Shown piece after piece: positions 48,290 to 59,555 of a DNA stretch of 64,000 nt. Source of the DNA: Cryptomeria japonica. Its lineage: Eukaryota; Streptophyta; Pinopsida; Cupressales; Cupressaceae. The stretch's first letter is position 1; each line of letters begins with the position of its first letter. Under the pieces are notes generated by a model. That model was given only the letters and a program-made list of their open reading frames with translations. It was not told where the DNA came from and ran no database searches. Location of the stretch: the NCBI RefSeq assembly GCF_030272615.1, contig NC_081415.1, forward strand, positions 625,149,740 through 625,213,739, given 5' to 3'. Position numbers and translations under genes: made by a program.

Positions 48290-49769
48290 TGTTGGCATTA
48301 TGTGAACTGGTATGAGGACATAATGACATTGTATGTTGTCACTGATGTCAATATACTGAAGAGGAGTGAACCGATATATGTGAGAACCTGTATAACACTG
48401 TGAACCAACATTTGCGCCAAAGTGAAGCAGTGTGTTTGTTTAAGGTGAACTGGTATGTGGTTATGGGAACCAGCACATGGAAACTTTTTATGACTACTGG
48501 TTGGTAGTCTCAACTTCAAGGTTTCCAGTTGAAGTGTCTCAAGCCTGTGTGACTCAATCAGTGACTTTGTGTGATGAGTTAGCATTGTAACGAAGAACAG
48601 ATCGTATTGCCACATTATCCTTGTGCATGTGAAGGATCTCGCATGAAGGAGATTGTTCCTATCTACCTCGAGAATGTGCGAAGTCTATAAACAATGATAA
48701 CATGTGATGGGTTATCAGCCGCCATGAAATTAGTGGAAAATGAATGATAGAGAACGTCTTGAGATTGGTTCAAGACTGTTGCATTTAATGCAATGTGCTT
48801 AATGGTCAGGATTGAACCATTTGAATTGCTTAACCTAACAGGTTTAGGGTTTAGGGTTTATGCTACCAACCTATCTGTTTCCAATAAGGTTGATGTTGTG
48901 TTTCTTTCTGAGGTTGTTGGAAAAAGTTGTATGTCTGTATCCAAGAGAAGAGATACGTTATTCTTGTCAAACCAAAAGAGAGAAGTGATACCTGTAGAGT
49001 GTAAGTGCAGAAGGTGAAGAGGAGCTAAAGTGGATCTGCATTGGCATTGATTGTTGTTATCGAATCATTGTAATACCTGTTGATCTCTAACCACTTCAAC
49101 AGTTGGAAAATCCCTTAACAAGGTAGCTTTAACTGGCTTACTGTAAATCCTTTAACAGGGTGACTCAAAACCATTGAGTTCTTGAAATCCTCTAACAAGG
49201 TAACCTCTAATGGGGTTTAACCCTTAACCAAGTATTCTAGCCATCCCTTAACCAGGTGATCCCTAATAGGATCAGTTCCTAACAGAACCTATTGTATTAG
49301 TCCTTAACCAGACAAGGCTCTTTACAGAGCGAACTTCTAAAGAGTTTAAAAATAGCTTGTGGGTATTCATCCTCACCATGGTTTTTCCTAGTTGGGTTTC
49401 CACGTGAAAAATCTATGTGTCATGTGTGGTGATATTCTTGTGATGGTTTGAGTAATTTGTGTCTGAAGGTAAATCATTTTCATCTAGTTGGTTATATATC
49501 TTTTGATAATAGATTACCTGTTCATGCACTAGGGTGAAATGGAAATGAAGTATTAGATTGTATGAGAAGATAAGTGTCAACTTGTTTATGCTTGTCTCAG
49601 TTACTCTAGGTTTTTCTAGTTGTACTCTGTTTAAGATCGGTGTTACTGTTTGTTTGCCAAAGCACAGTGTCTACTAGCAAACCGGTTTAATATTGTGTTT
49701 TTGCATGTACTGATTCACCCCCCCCTCTTAGTACTGGTTTGGTACTATCCGTTCATCATTGAGTTATCA
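48290..49769 (+). repeat. R6 3' LTR (1480 bp)
   Basis: Starts TGTTGGCATT, ends GAGTTATCA. Matches 25007-26488 throughout with scattered substitutions. Confidence 0.9.
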
Positions 49770-50551
49770 AGTTCTAGGATTATATCCTTGATATGTATTA
49801 GGTCTATAACCATTAGCAATATTAGATTTGCTTTTACAAACATTAGCAATATGTCCTAGCTTATGACAATTGAAACATATAGGTTTATAAGTTTTCTTAC
49901 CAGTGGGTTTTTGAATTTTAGGTAAAGATTTACCTTCTTCCATGTTGTCCTTTGTACAGGAAGACTCACCTTTCTCAAATTTAGTATAACCCAATCCATT
50001 TGTGTCACCATTCATCCTTTGTGATTGAATCTGTTCATCAAGCATGGCAGAACTTTTGTTAAACTTGGCAATTTTTCATTAGCATCAGTAAGTTCCTTTG
50101 TAAGATCTTCATTCCTTTTCATAAGAGTGTCTCTAAGAGACATTTCCATATGCATTTTTGCCTTTATTTCTTCTTTTTCTTCTTTTTCCTCATTCCAATG
50201 AGCATACAGGGTACTGACTTCCTGATTCAGCTTGAAGATCTCATGTTCTTTCTTTTTTCTCTTGTCTTCTACTGAGCTCCTTGCTTCAATTTCTTGACTC
50301 ATTATGATGGTTAGGGCTTCTAGCTCTCTCCTCAAGTTAGCCTTCTCATCATTTAGTTTCTCCAATTCATCAACCAATACATTTATGTTTGCTTCATGAT
50401 AAGAGCTTCTCTCAAAAATCTTCAATAGTTGTTCAGTTATCTCTTTTCTCTTAGCAAGAGAAGCTTTATACTTGCCTCTCAATGTTTCTAGGGCTTCCTC
50501 AGTTTCTGCAAGTCTATTAGACATCTCTATATAACTCATATCCCCCATCAT
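49770..50551 (-). pseudogene. R5 gag-like protein, N-terminal part
   Basis: The ATG at 50551 (MMGDMSYIEMSNRL) starts about 170 residues of K/E/L-rich heptad-like sequence, likely a coiled coil. A one-base shift near 50045 leads to a second stretch ending in a clean CCHC knuckle (CFNCHKLGHIANVC). The frame is then cut by R6 at 49769. The start is 46 bp inside the primer site. Architecture (coiled coil, then several knuckles) is that of R1 gag. No capsid domain like the copia gags of R6, R7 and R9 is visible. Confidence 0.78.
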
Positions 50552-50611
50552 ATCCTTAGGGATATTTCCAAAGCGGTTAATCCTTTTCAGGAATCAGGCT
50601 CTGATACCAAT

Positions 50612-51747
50612 TGCTAAACTTATAAGGCACTGAGAGGGGGAGTGAATCATTGCAAGCAAAAAAAATATGAATCTTATCACCAACTTAAACAACTTAAAAC
50701 TTAATAAGCAAAAGAGGAATATCACCACATAAGCTAATGCCCAATAAAACAAATTCCACATAACACAAGAGATTTATATGTGGAAACCCAAAAGGGAAAA
50801 AGCATGCTGGAAGTTAATACCCACAACATTCACTATCTGCAGAATAGAAATCTTGACCAATTAAGGTATTACAAATATGCCCTGTTAGGAGCAGACCCAA
50901 TTAGGAGTCACCCAATTAAGGGATTCAATATGATGAGCCTTGTTAGGAGCTTTGACCTATCAGGACCAACCTTGCAAGAGGATTTAAGACTCTGATATAG
51001 AGCTACCTTATTAGGGGATTTACAAATTAAGGCCTATTAGGACCTACCTAGTTAGGGTATTGTATTGCTGCAAATTGTTAGGAAAACAACAGTCAAATGA
51101 TCTCCATGTAACACCTCCATGTCTAATAAGAGATTCACTAATCACCACACAATCAAATTTGCATCCTTTTCTAATGATCTCACACTCTTCATACACACAC
51201 CGACTTGATACCTCATCACACTTTTTATAAACATCTCTTAGTCAGCTACAACCTTGGAACAATTTCTTAGGTTCAATGAATCTAGACATTCTTACATTAA
51301 ATGCCTTACTTATTTCAGCCACCGACATAAGAAACCAAAAACAAGACAAAATATATGTCAGTTTACCGATCATAGTGAATTTATCACTGTTGGTTAAGTG
51401 TTCTTCCAGATAGCCTGCTGTGTACATCAGGTCTTGATCATCCTGTTGAATCTACTAATGCGGTCATGAATATAACACCAAATACCTATCTCCATCACTC
51501 CTATAAAACTGCATCATCCAACTCTTCATCAATCGCCTATACCAGTTACATGAATGCAACTCTATTCATGTTTATCTGTTGAGGACCTATATATCAATTC
51601 ACTGGTAAATTGTCTTTTCTATCAGTTATGCTTTACCGGTTGGCTTACAAGACTTATGTGACTATAAAAACATAGTTGACATCAATGACAACATAAAACA
51701 AGTGATCAATCAACTATTTACACCAAGACATCATCATAAAGCCAACA
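50612..51747 (-). repeat. R5 5' LTR (1136 bp)
   Basis: TGCTAAAC...GCCAACA, with the primer site directly to its left. G-run motif at 50630-50650. Slightly shorter than its partner because of small deletions near 51120. Confidence 0.88.
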
Positions 51748-52033
51748 TACTGTTATCATCGGTCATATGATTTGAACATCCACTATCAATCAACCATTCA
51801 TTTCTATCTCTTATAGCATGTAAAGAAATAGAAAAAAATTTAATAGTCTTTGAAGATAACATGTTAGAAACATCAGTCTTAGGTACATCCTTTTCTACCA
51901 AAAACAAACTGTCACCTTCTTTGTAGTCTAATTCATCATTTGAAATACCAACATTATCTCTAACATAATAGGTTTTCTTATTAAACTTCCCTTTATTTTC
52001 TCTAAATTTTTGTCATGTTCCTTTTTCCTAATA
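51748..52033 (-). pseudogene. R9 protease, first half
   Basis: The minus strand ends ...LIDSGCSNHMTDDN next to the R5 insertion. That holds the D-S-G active site of a copia aspartic protease. The second half follows at 23023. Stops are present upstream. Confidence 0.8.
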
Positions 52034-52800
52034 TCAAGTATCTAAGTGATCAATCTTTCCATATCTAAAACATTTAAGAGGTAACATACCTTTATATTTG
52101 TTGGTGCCTTTCTTCAACTTCCTCACAAAGATTACTTCCATCTCATATGAGCTTTCATCATCTAAGTCTTCCTCAATAGCTTTAAAGGCTATCCAAGATT
52201 TTTCTTTTTCTTTTCCAAACTTCCTCATCTCAAATGTGGTCAAAGTGTCATATAGTTGTTCTCTAGTGAACTTCTTTGGACCATAGACTTCTTTAATAGC
52301 AAAGATCTTATTATTGTAGCTTTCTGATAGGGTCATCAAAATCTTCTCCATTATGTCTTCATCATTTAAGGTGTCGTAAAGTTCTTTTATTTCATTTACT
52401 ACACTATCAACCTTATGAAAATAACTTGTTATATCCTCTCCTTCCATTCTTAATTTCTCATATATGTGCTCAACAGTCAGCTTCTTTGATGATTTAACTT
52501 TGTCATTTCCTTCATAGATTTCCCTTAACTTTTCCCAAACTTCTTGAGTAGTATTTAATGAGATAACCTTTGTTAATTCAGATTTTGATAAAGCACTAAA
52601 GATGGTATACCTTTCTTTTTCATTTTCTTCACAAGCCTGAATCTCATCCAGAGTAGTAGGACCATTTTCTGGAAAAAGATACTTAGTCCCCACTGCTTTC
52701 AAAGTGTTGTAACCCATGGAGACTAGGTAACCTATCATCTTCACTTTTCAAAAGCCATAGTTGGATCCCTAAAAGTAGGAATAGTTAGTTTATATGCCAT
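52034..52800 (-). pseudogene. R9 gag (UBN2 type)
   Basis: ATG at 52798-52800 (MAYKLTIPTFRDPT). After a frameshift near 52745 the frame is open to 52034. Blocks are TTQEVWEKLREIYEGNDKVK, EGEDITSYFHKVDSVVNEI and REQLYDTLTTFEM, as in copia gag. The nucleocapsid box is decayed (CFRYGKIDHLDT). The primer site lies 43 bp upstream, consistent with gag as first ORF. Confidence 0.87.
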
Positions 52801-52857
52801 TGGATTTGCCTCAATCAGTTAATCTCTTTTCTAAGGAACCAAGGCTCTAATACCAAT

Positions 52858-53848
52858 TGTTGAATGTTTGGACAATTGATAGGGGGTGAATTAGTTGTCA
52901 ATTAAACTTTTTAATTCTTCCACGGATCTGGAATAACCAACTTATAAATTATTTAAGATGAACGGATGTAAACATGAAAGATCGCACATACACAAATAAA
53001 TCATACATAATGACCACTAGATATGACATGGAAAACCCACAGAGAATGTCAGTTCTCAATAAATAACACTTGTTAGGGTGACATTAATTAAGGTAATTTT
53101 TACAAAGGTGGCTCACTACCATAATGCTCAATGTAGGAGGGCTCACTACCCAGAAAGTCTCACTACTGGAAGAGAAACAAAGAAAAGAAAATCCACCACG
53201 ATGATATAACTATCACAAACACTAATGTTTGAATAATCTCTCGTGCCTAACAACACAGTACACACCTTCACACTTCTCACATCAATCATCAGACGGATTT
53301 AGCTTTTCAATCTTGCATGTCTTCCATGACTAATTCATTTTAAACATCCTTTACTTATACTATCCTCCTGACTACATAACCTTCCAAGTCAGCCAAATTT
53401 TTTTTGAAATAGGTCTACACTAAACATTCTTATAGTGGAAAGGAATGAGAAGTGGACCACACCACAACACACTTCATCAATTAGATCAACACATTACACA
53501 TCCATCACAAATATTGTAGAAAGAACAAGATTCATATGCTACCTAAATATCATTACACAATCTCAAATTCTGAATCAGATTGGGCCAAAAATAACACTTC
53601 TCAACTTAGCAAAACAAGAATGGAACCAAGATAAACATGAATCCAAGAAATCAACACCATATCCAGAAAACAAAGAAATATGGATCACAAAAAACACTAT
53701 CAATTACCAATAAGAACTGAACAACATCTAAGAACAACCTTTCGAAGCACCAATCAACTTGGGAAATGTATTCTAGATCACCAAGTCAGAAAACCAATAT
53801 CAGTATGATATTTTGACATCAATGACAACAATATTAGCACCATCAACA
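52858..53848 (-). repeat. R9 5' LTR (about 990 bp)
   Basis: Starts TGTTGAATG next to the primer site at 52843-52856. The right end is set at CATCAACA (53848), which mirrors the start; 53830 or 53839 are possible. A short G-run motif is at 52880-52892. The partner LTR is left of the window. Confidence 0.65.
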
Positions 53849-53959
53849 TCACATTTGCAATGGTGTCTAGCATAGTTTTGTCTACCACCTACTTCACAAC
53901 TGCTTCTTCATCAAATCTTTCCCATAGTCCTTCAACCTACTAGGGTTGATAGGTGACCC

Positions 53960-54436
53960 TTGCCTCTTGTGCAACCTAAATGCAAGTTTGAGAAAGGCCC
54001 CTTTATAGAGCTTTGTCAATGCAAATTGGCTCAAGTATGCTCCTCTCCTATCCCTCTGTCTACTTTAGTGCTTGCTTTTGTTTGTCTTATTGAGAAGGTC
54101 CTGCCTTCTCTTGAGTTTGTCATTTCCCCTCTCATAGAGGCCACTATTCCCACTCCTATTTCATCTCCTCAAAATGAGTCACCAGCTTCCTCTACTGAGG
54201 CATGCTTGTTTGATCCTCCAGAGGATATCCCAAGGTTTTCTACAATATTCATGCAATCATTGACCCTTTCCCCTTCCAAGCTTATGGACGCATATGTTGT
54301 GACAACCTCATCCATTTCCCTTATTGTTGGTGAGGCACCTGGTGTTGCCCTTGCATTTTTTTTGCTTCGATCTCACCCTCCTTTCCCGTATTATCAAGAT
54401 TGGGAGGATGATGACCTGATCATTGAGGGGTTGTAG
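53960..54436 (+). pseudogene. R10 polyprotein C-terminal remnant
   Basis: 158 codons, S/P-rich and hydrophobic, ending with an acidic tail (YYQDWEDDDLIIEGL). No recognised domain. Its place before the 'gacgatgcaaag' string matches that of the acidic P-rich end of the R4 polyprotein, so it may be the tail of a similar gag-protease or pol product. The Met is not necessarily a start, since the upstream part is removed by R9. It could also be a chance frame. Confidence 0.35.
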
Positions 54437-56780
54437 GAAAATGCCCTCTTTATCTTGTAGCATAGAATGTATGCATGATTGTGTTCCCCTATGATTCCTT
54501 TACATATTTGTTCCCTCACAGATCACCCAAGTCACTTGGTAGGTGCTTGGAAATGAGAGGTTGACTATCTTTATCTGTTGTGATCTTTTGGATGATGTGA
54601 GTTACTCTGTAGGTACTTTGATATAAGGGATTTTATATCATGAAACTTCTATCTATTATCTACTTCTTCTATCTATAGTATATTTCTTTTCAATATTCAG
54701 GGACGATGCAAAGTGTTTGGGGCATTTAGGCCTTCTTCCATGTTGACCGGAATTTTTATTTTCTTTTTGTCTTCATGTGCTCTTTTTTAGATCTGAGAAC
54801 TTTGGCATTGTGATGAAACACCCATATGTATTTTTATTACATATTCTATCTCTCTACTATGGATTATGATGCCAAATAATTGGATCCCCCTATGCTCTTG
54901 CATATTTGTCAATGTTTTAGGTCCTATGTGTTATCGATCAAAGATGACATTCCACAAAAGCATCTTGCTATGTTAATGTGCCACAAAATTTATTCTCCTA
55001 AGAATGACATGCCTTTCATGCATACCATTCTAAGGGGAGGCTATCATATCAGAATAATCTGCATTTAGCTTTTCTATCTGTTTATCTTAGCATTCTTGTT
55101 TGCCTTGGGAGGGGCCAAACCACATGATCTATTTTATCTATCTTGTTTTCCTTGGTGGGGGCCAAACCACTCGATCTATTTTTATCTTGTCACCTTTTGT
55201 GGGTGCTAATCCACTTCTTTTCTAATCAATCTACGATCGCCCAATCACATGAGTATCTAGAATTTTTCTATTCATGTTGGCACATTATCACCCAATCATA
55301 TGACTATATAGCATTTTCTATTCATGTTGGTGAAGTCTCACCCCATCGAATGGCTATCTAGCATAACACAAATTGCTACCCATACTAGCACTATCTCTTT
55401 TATCATGGTAGTGGTTATTCCTTATCTTTCATAATAGGGGTTTTCCTCCATAAAGTGGGGTTTGTTTCTTTTATGCTATCTTATCTATCTTATTTATTCA
55501 ATGTTTGATCACTTTTTCTTCTAACATGTTGGACTATAGCTGATGTGTTTGTCATGAAATATACTTAGCAAAATCTAAGTCTATCTCAAGTGTATCTATC
55601 TAGGCACAACTTCTTCTGATTAGAAAATTTTATTCCTTTTCATGAATCTTGATATCATCTCTCTCTACTTTATCTTTTCATTTCTTGACAAAGACATGCT
55701 CGCTAAAGTGCGAGCAAAATTTAATGTCATAAATCGCATCCTGTGCAATTTCACATCACATAAGCATCTTTTCTCCAAGATGATGGAGATCATGCATCAT
55801 CATATTTGTCCTTTTGTCCACGAGGATCACTTTGTTAGCCCAAAACTTGACTTCTAGCAACCATGTTGACCAATTAAACATGGGACTCTAGTGTGCCATA
55901 GAGATTTCTGCATGCTATGCTAGCATCCCATGAATTTATTAGCATGCAAGTGGCCATTTCAGCATTATGCCTACACCCAAAATATTTTGTAATGCCTCTA
56001 TCCATGGCCACTGACATTGGGATTCATTTGGGAGGCTATATCTCTCACATTTTTGGTCTTTCTTGGGACTTCTTGATCATTCAGATATATTTTGAGCTCT
56101 TGGCATCCATTCTCTTCATCTTATACAAGTTTTCCATCAACTTGAAGACCACCATTGTTGTAGCCTCCTGAAGAAATCATTGTGTTGTCTTCACAAGTGT
56201 TGGAGGGATTTTACTCACTCTTCTTGGTCTATTTCATATTCATAATCTCTCATTTAATTTCATATATTATCTTAACCATACCTCTTTATCTTTATCATTA
56301 TCATTTTATCTTTCATTATTTCTATTATATAGGTTGTCCATGGAGGTGGAAACACCAAATTGAGGGTCTAATTGAGGCAAGCCTTTAAACACAACCCCAA
56401 ACATTTTTTTTCTTCATTTGTCTATAGGTTTTTTAGGTTAAACCGATGAACTTATATCTTGTTGGATGCTTCAATTGTGGACTGGGCATAAGCTCTTCCT
56501 ACCTTTTTCCTATTTTATTTCAATGTCATGCATTTCATACTCTTAGCTTAGTTTTTTAATTTACATCGTTTACTTAATAGTATAGTTGAATCTGTCATTT
56601 CTGTATGGCCTTTGTACTTCGTCCATACAAGATGACAACGCGCTATGCTAGTGTCCTAGTTCTGTACACTTGTTCTTGAGACAGAGGTTTGGCAGGGTTG
56701 TTCAAGAACTTTGTTTGTTGGAAATTTATCTCATTATGTTCCTAGTATCCCCTAGCTCACCTTTAGCGCCAGTATAAGTT
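54437..56780. other. R10 non-coding tail
   Basis: 'ggaggggccaaaccac' repeats (55107, 55155) and 'cacatgagtatctag/catatgactatatag/cgaatggctatctag' repeats (55245-55360). Short frames at 55642-55857 and 55917-56171 show no known motif and are not called as genes. Confidence 0.4.
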
Positions 56781-56784
56781 AGGT

Positions 56785-58532
56785 AGAGTGAAGGTAGATT
56801 TAATCCTTGAGGTCCTCTACGTAGGTATTTGTCAAAACTTAAACCTTTTAGCACAATTTAGATTAAAAAACTCTTAAATAGATCAGTAAAAGGGAAAGGT
56901 AAAGAAATAAACACCAATGCTCAAGATAACATCACATTTACATGGAAAACCCAATAAAGGATAAAGAAGTTATCTCACAATATATGGAAAAGAATCACAA
57001 TTTGTGTTAATGCTCACTACCTAAGTATACCACTCCATGGAGGAATTGCTAAAGAAGTTCACTACCTCAAAGAAAGTTACAAGGAATTGCTAAAGATATC
57101 CACTATCTCAAAGAAAGATACATGAGAAATTGAATTATAATGAATAAGCTTTTAGCCAAAATCCTGCAACAAACTCCTAAGAGTGTACTTTCTCTTGACT
57201 CATTACCTCATGTAACCATTAAGTAATTCAAACTCTTGAGAGTGTACTTTCACAAATCACTTTTAGTGCACCATTTTTTGCATCTCACACTTGTAATAGG
57301 GTGAAAATTAGGAATTAGGGTTTCAACAAGTAAAACCACTAACTACCCCAATTAACCAAATTACATTAAAAGAAAGGGGTAAATCTAATAGATATAGACA
57401 CAATTTATTTAAAAAAAGGGCTGAGAATACATATCAGATTTACCCAATAGTGTGTGTGGGAGCCCCCTTCTTTCTAAGTTGAATTGAGATATAATTTATG
57501 AAATTAGGGTAAAAGAAGGGATTATTGAAGTGATCTAATAAAAATAGTAAGCTACAGATGTCCCATGAGGCTACCAACCTTGATTTGGGAAAAATAAGAT
57601 GTTTAAAACATGTCCTCTAAAGTTTGACCTAATTTTTTTAGATTAGGTAGCACAAATTTTACCTGGTCTTCTAAATTTTTCGTTGTCAAAATCTAACTTA
57701 TTCATCACTGTTGACTCTACCAAATTTCTTGATTACAGCTCCACACCTATTTCCTACACACCAAAAGAAATAGAAAGATGTTATAGATAGGGGCTTGCCT
57801 TAGGTCAAACCTTAGTTTTGGAATTAACTATGAATGAAATAATATAAATACTTAAATAAATATTAAGGAGATATACCTTAGATCTATAATTGTTGATGAT
57901 GATGCAATGCTCTTCGAATATAATCATATATGTTGAATGCAATGGAATGACAATCACATGAACATTAAAAACCCTAATCACACACACATGCTTACATGGA
58001 GATTGATGTAACTTTGCTCCACAATGCTTGAATGATGAATATGCAGTGTTGAATCTCTAAAGATGTTTGATAATGAATTCTTCACGGATGCACGAATAAT
58101 GGATGAATTCTTTAATTTCTTCTAGGTCTTATTGAATTGATAAGATGTCTTTATATAGGGCTACTTAGGTAATTTACCAATTAGGCTAACCTCCAATAAT
58201 CATGTGTAGCCTTGGGAATAAAATATTGTAAGGGAGATATAACACCTACCCCATTTCAAATTTGGGCCCATTTGAGAGAGACTAGAGTATTTAGGGGTGT
58301 CCTAGTATAGACCAGGGAATTCCATGCCCTAGTCCTTATACAAAGAGGACCAAAAAAAGTAGCCAAGAGGGAGGTAATCTCACATTGGGACCCACCAGAG
58401 GGTGTACATGACACCAAAGCTGGATAATCAGGCCTAAATGGACCTAGAGAGGGAATGAAGATAGAACATGCTAAAGTGGGAGCACAAATATGAGGTGTAA
58501 ATTAGACTAGTGACAATTTACAATGCTACATT
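56785..58532 (-). repeat. R11: LTR, left limit approximate
   Basis: The right end is defined by a purine tract on the minus strand (TTAAAGTGGGGGCTAAA, 58533-58549) followed by TGTAGCATTGTAAATTGT, which resembles the R4 LTR start (TGTAGCATCCTAAAATTGT). A TATA-like CCCTATATAA is at 58151-58160. This makes it a 3' LTR in minus orientation, with the interior to the right. The left limit is a guess. Confidence 0.5.
58151..58160 (-). promoter_or_regulatory. Putative TATA box of R11 LTR
   Basis: CCCTATATAA on the minus strand, about 375 bp inside the LTR start, where a U3 promoter would be. Confidence 0.4.
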
Positions 58533-59555
58533 TAGCCCCCACTTTAATGTGAGTATGAGTCTATGAAAATACTCATGGTAAAGTAGAAAGATGAGAGAGA
58601 AGATAAATTAGGAGCAAAATCACAAGGAGATAAGACACAACTAATTTCAAGGAACCAAGGCCCTCAATATTAGGATCTTAAATCACATAATCTTATGCAA
58701 GGTTACAAAAAAAAGACAAAGACAAAAAGGTAAACAAAGAAAAAAAAAGACAAAAGACAAAAGACACATGACACAAAAGCTAAAAACTAAAACAAGACCT
58801 CAAGTCAACTAGATGAAGAGACCTCGATAATAAAAATGTCTCAACCACTAATATTAGTCTTGAAATTACATTACAAGGACACAAGTAATCACATAAAAAG
58901 AGAAAGAGCATGCATCAAACCATGAACCACAAATAGGAAAGCTATGAGCTTGTGGGGAGAAGAAAGAGGAAACATGGATGCCATGGGCTAGTTGTGTTTT
59001 TCTAAGTGATCCATGAGAGGAAGAGAAAGAGAGGACATGAAAACCATAGGCTAGTTGTGTTTTTCTAGGTGATCCATGTTGGGGAGGAGAGTTGGAATAG
59101 TCTAGTTGTGTTTGGCTAGTTCCACTCATCTTGCTACATATGCAACTATCTAGTTTCAGGAGTTAATTATCTTGTGTAAGACTTTGTTTTGTTTGTTTTT
59201 AAGCATGCAACAACCTGTATAAGAAATGAAATGAAAATGAAAATTTGTTTGGTTTCAGGCATGAAGCATCTCATGTAAGACTTTATTTTGTCTAGTTTTG
59301 AGAATGAACACCCCATGTAAGACAAGCATATGCTTGGTTTTGGGAACATCTTGTGTAAGAATTTGTTTTGTCTGGTTTCAAGAATGCGTAACCCCATATA
59401 AGATATATATAAATATTGTGTATGATTAAAGCTTGAAGCATCACATGAAAGACTTTGTTTTGTCTAGTTTTGATAATGAACACCTCGTATAAGACATGCA
59501 AAAATATAGTACAAAGAGGACGATATGAAATCCCCCCCCCCCCTTAAGATGTCAG
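58533..59555. repeat. R11 internal 3' region with two minisatellites
   Basis: Non-coding. 58975-59110 has two to three ~66-bp units around 'ctagttgtgtttttctaagtgatccatg'. 59160-59500 has degenerate units around 'gtaagactttgttttgtctagttttgagaatgaacaccc'. 58695-58790 is an A-rich 'aaaagacaaaagacaaa' tract. A run of 12 C is at 59532-59543. Confidence 0.6.

Larger units (their letters stand above)
25007..49769 (+). mobile_element. R6: Ty1/copia element, full gag-pol, host to R7
   Basis: LTRs are 25007-26488 and 48290-49769 (1482 and 1480 bp). Primer site TTGTTATCAGAGC (26490-26502), one change from the initiator-Met form. Purine tract AAAGGGGGAGAT (48278-48289). Target duplication agtta (25002-25006) and agttc (49770-49774), one mismatch. 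Gag-pol is 26560-30635. R7 is inserted in the 3' untranslated part. Confidence 0.9.
23024..51747 (-). mobile_element. R5: gag-only LTR retrotransposon (TR-GAG type), host to R6
   Basis: LTRs are 23024-24205 and 50612-51747. The primer site on the minus strand is TTGGTATCAGAGCC (50597-50610), a full initiator-Met-tRNA match. The purine tract is CCAAAGGGGGAGAT (24206-24219, minus). Target duplication tacta (23019-23023) and tactg (51748-51752), one mismatch. Without R6 the interior is about 1.6 kb and codes only for a gag-like protein. Confidence 0.87.
12890..53848 (-). mobile_element. R9: decayed Ty1/copia element, host to R3, R4 and R5
   Basis: Read from the right on the minus strand: 5' LTR (52858 to about 53848), primer site TTGGTATTAGAGCC (52843-52856), gag (52034-52800), protease first half (51748-52033), [R5], protease second half (22865-23023), [R4], pre-integrase, integrase and RT (12890-14966), then [R3]. 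RNase H and the 3' LTR must lie left of the window. The coding sequence joins correctly across both inner insertions: the protease region resumes after R5, and ...HNLLS + VGQ... meets across R4. Confidence 0.85.
53849..56780 (+). mobile_element. R10: 3' part of a gypsy-like element (outermost host)
   Basis: Follows the R9 LTR. It carries a plus-strand ORF end (53960-54436) and then 'gggacgatgcaaag' (54700), a string found after the R4 ORF at 20968. Several G-rich tracts follow (55103-55110, 55155-55163, 55456-55460), as in the R4 3' region. Its right limit and LTR are not clear. Its left part must lie beyond R9, outside the window. Confidence 0.45.

Noticed and set aside
55642-56171. Two plus-strand frames in R10 as a gene
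   Set aside because: Different frames, no known motif, no support from context.
56755-56772. TGGCGCTAAAGGTGAGCT on the minus strand as a primer site next to an LTR
   Set aside because: No LTR end with TG/CA beside it, and it conflicts with the purine tract at 58533 that makes R11 a 3' LTR.
59532-59543. Run of 12 C as the purine tract of a further element
   Set aside because: Followed by CTTAAG as in R2, but no LTR end with CA lies beside it; kept only as a loose guide to the R12 left limit.
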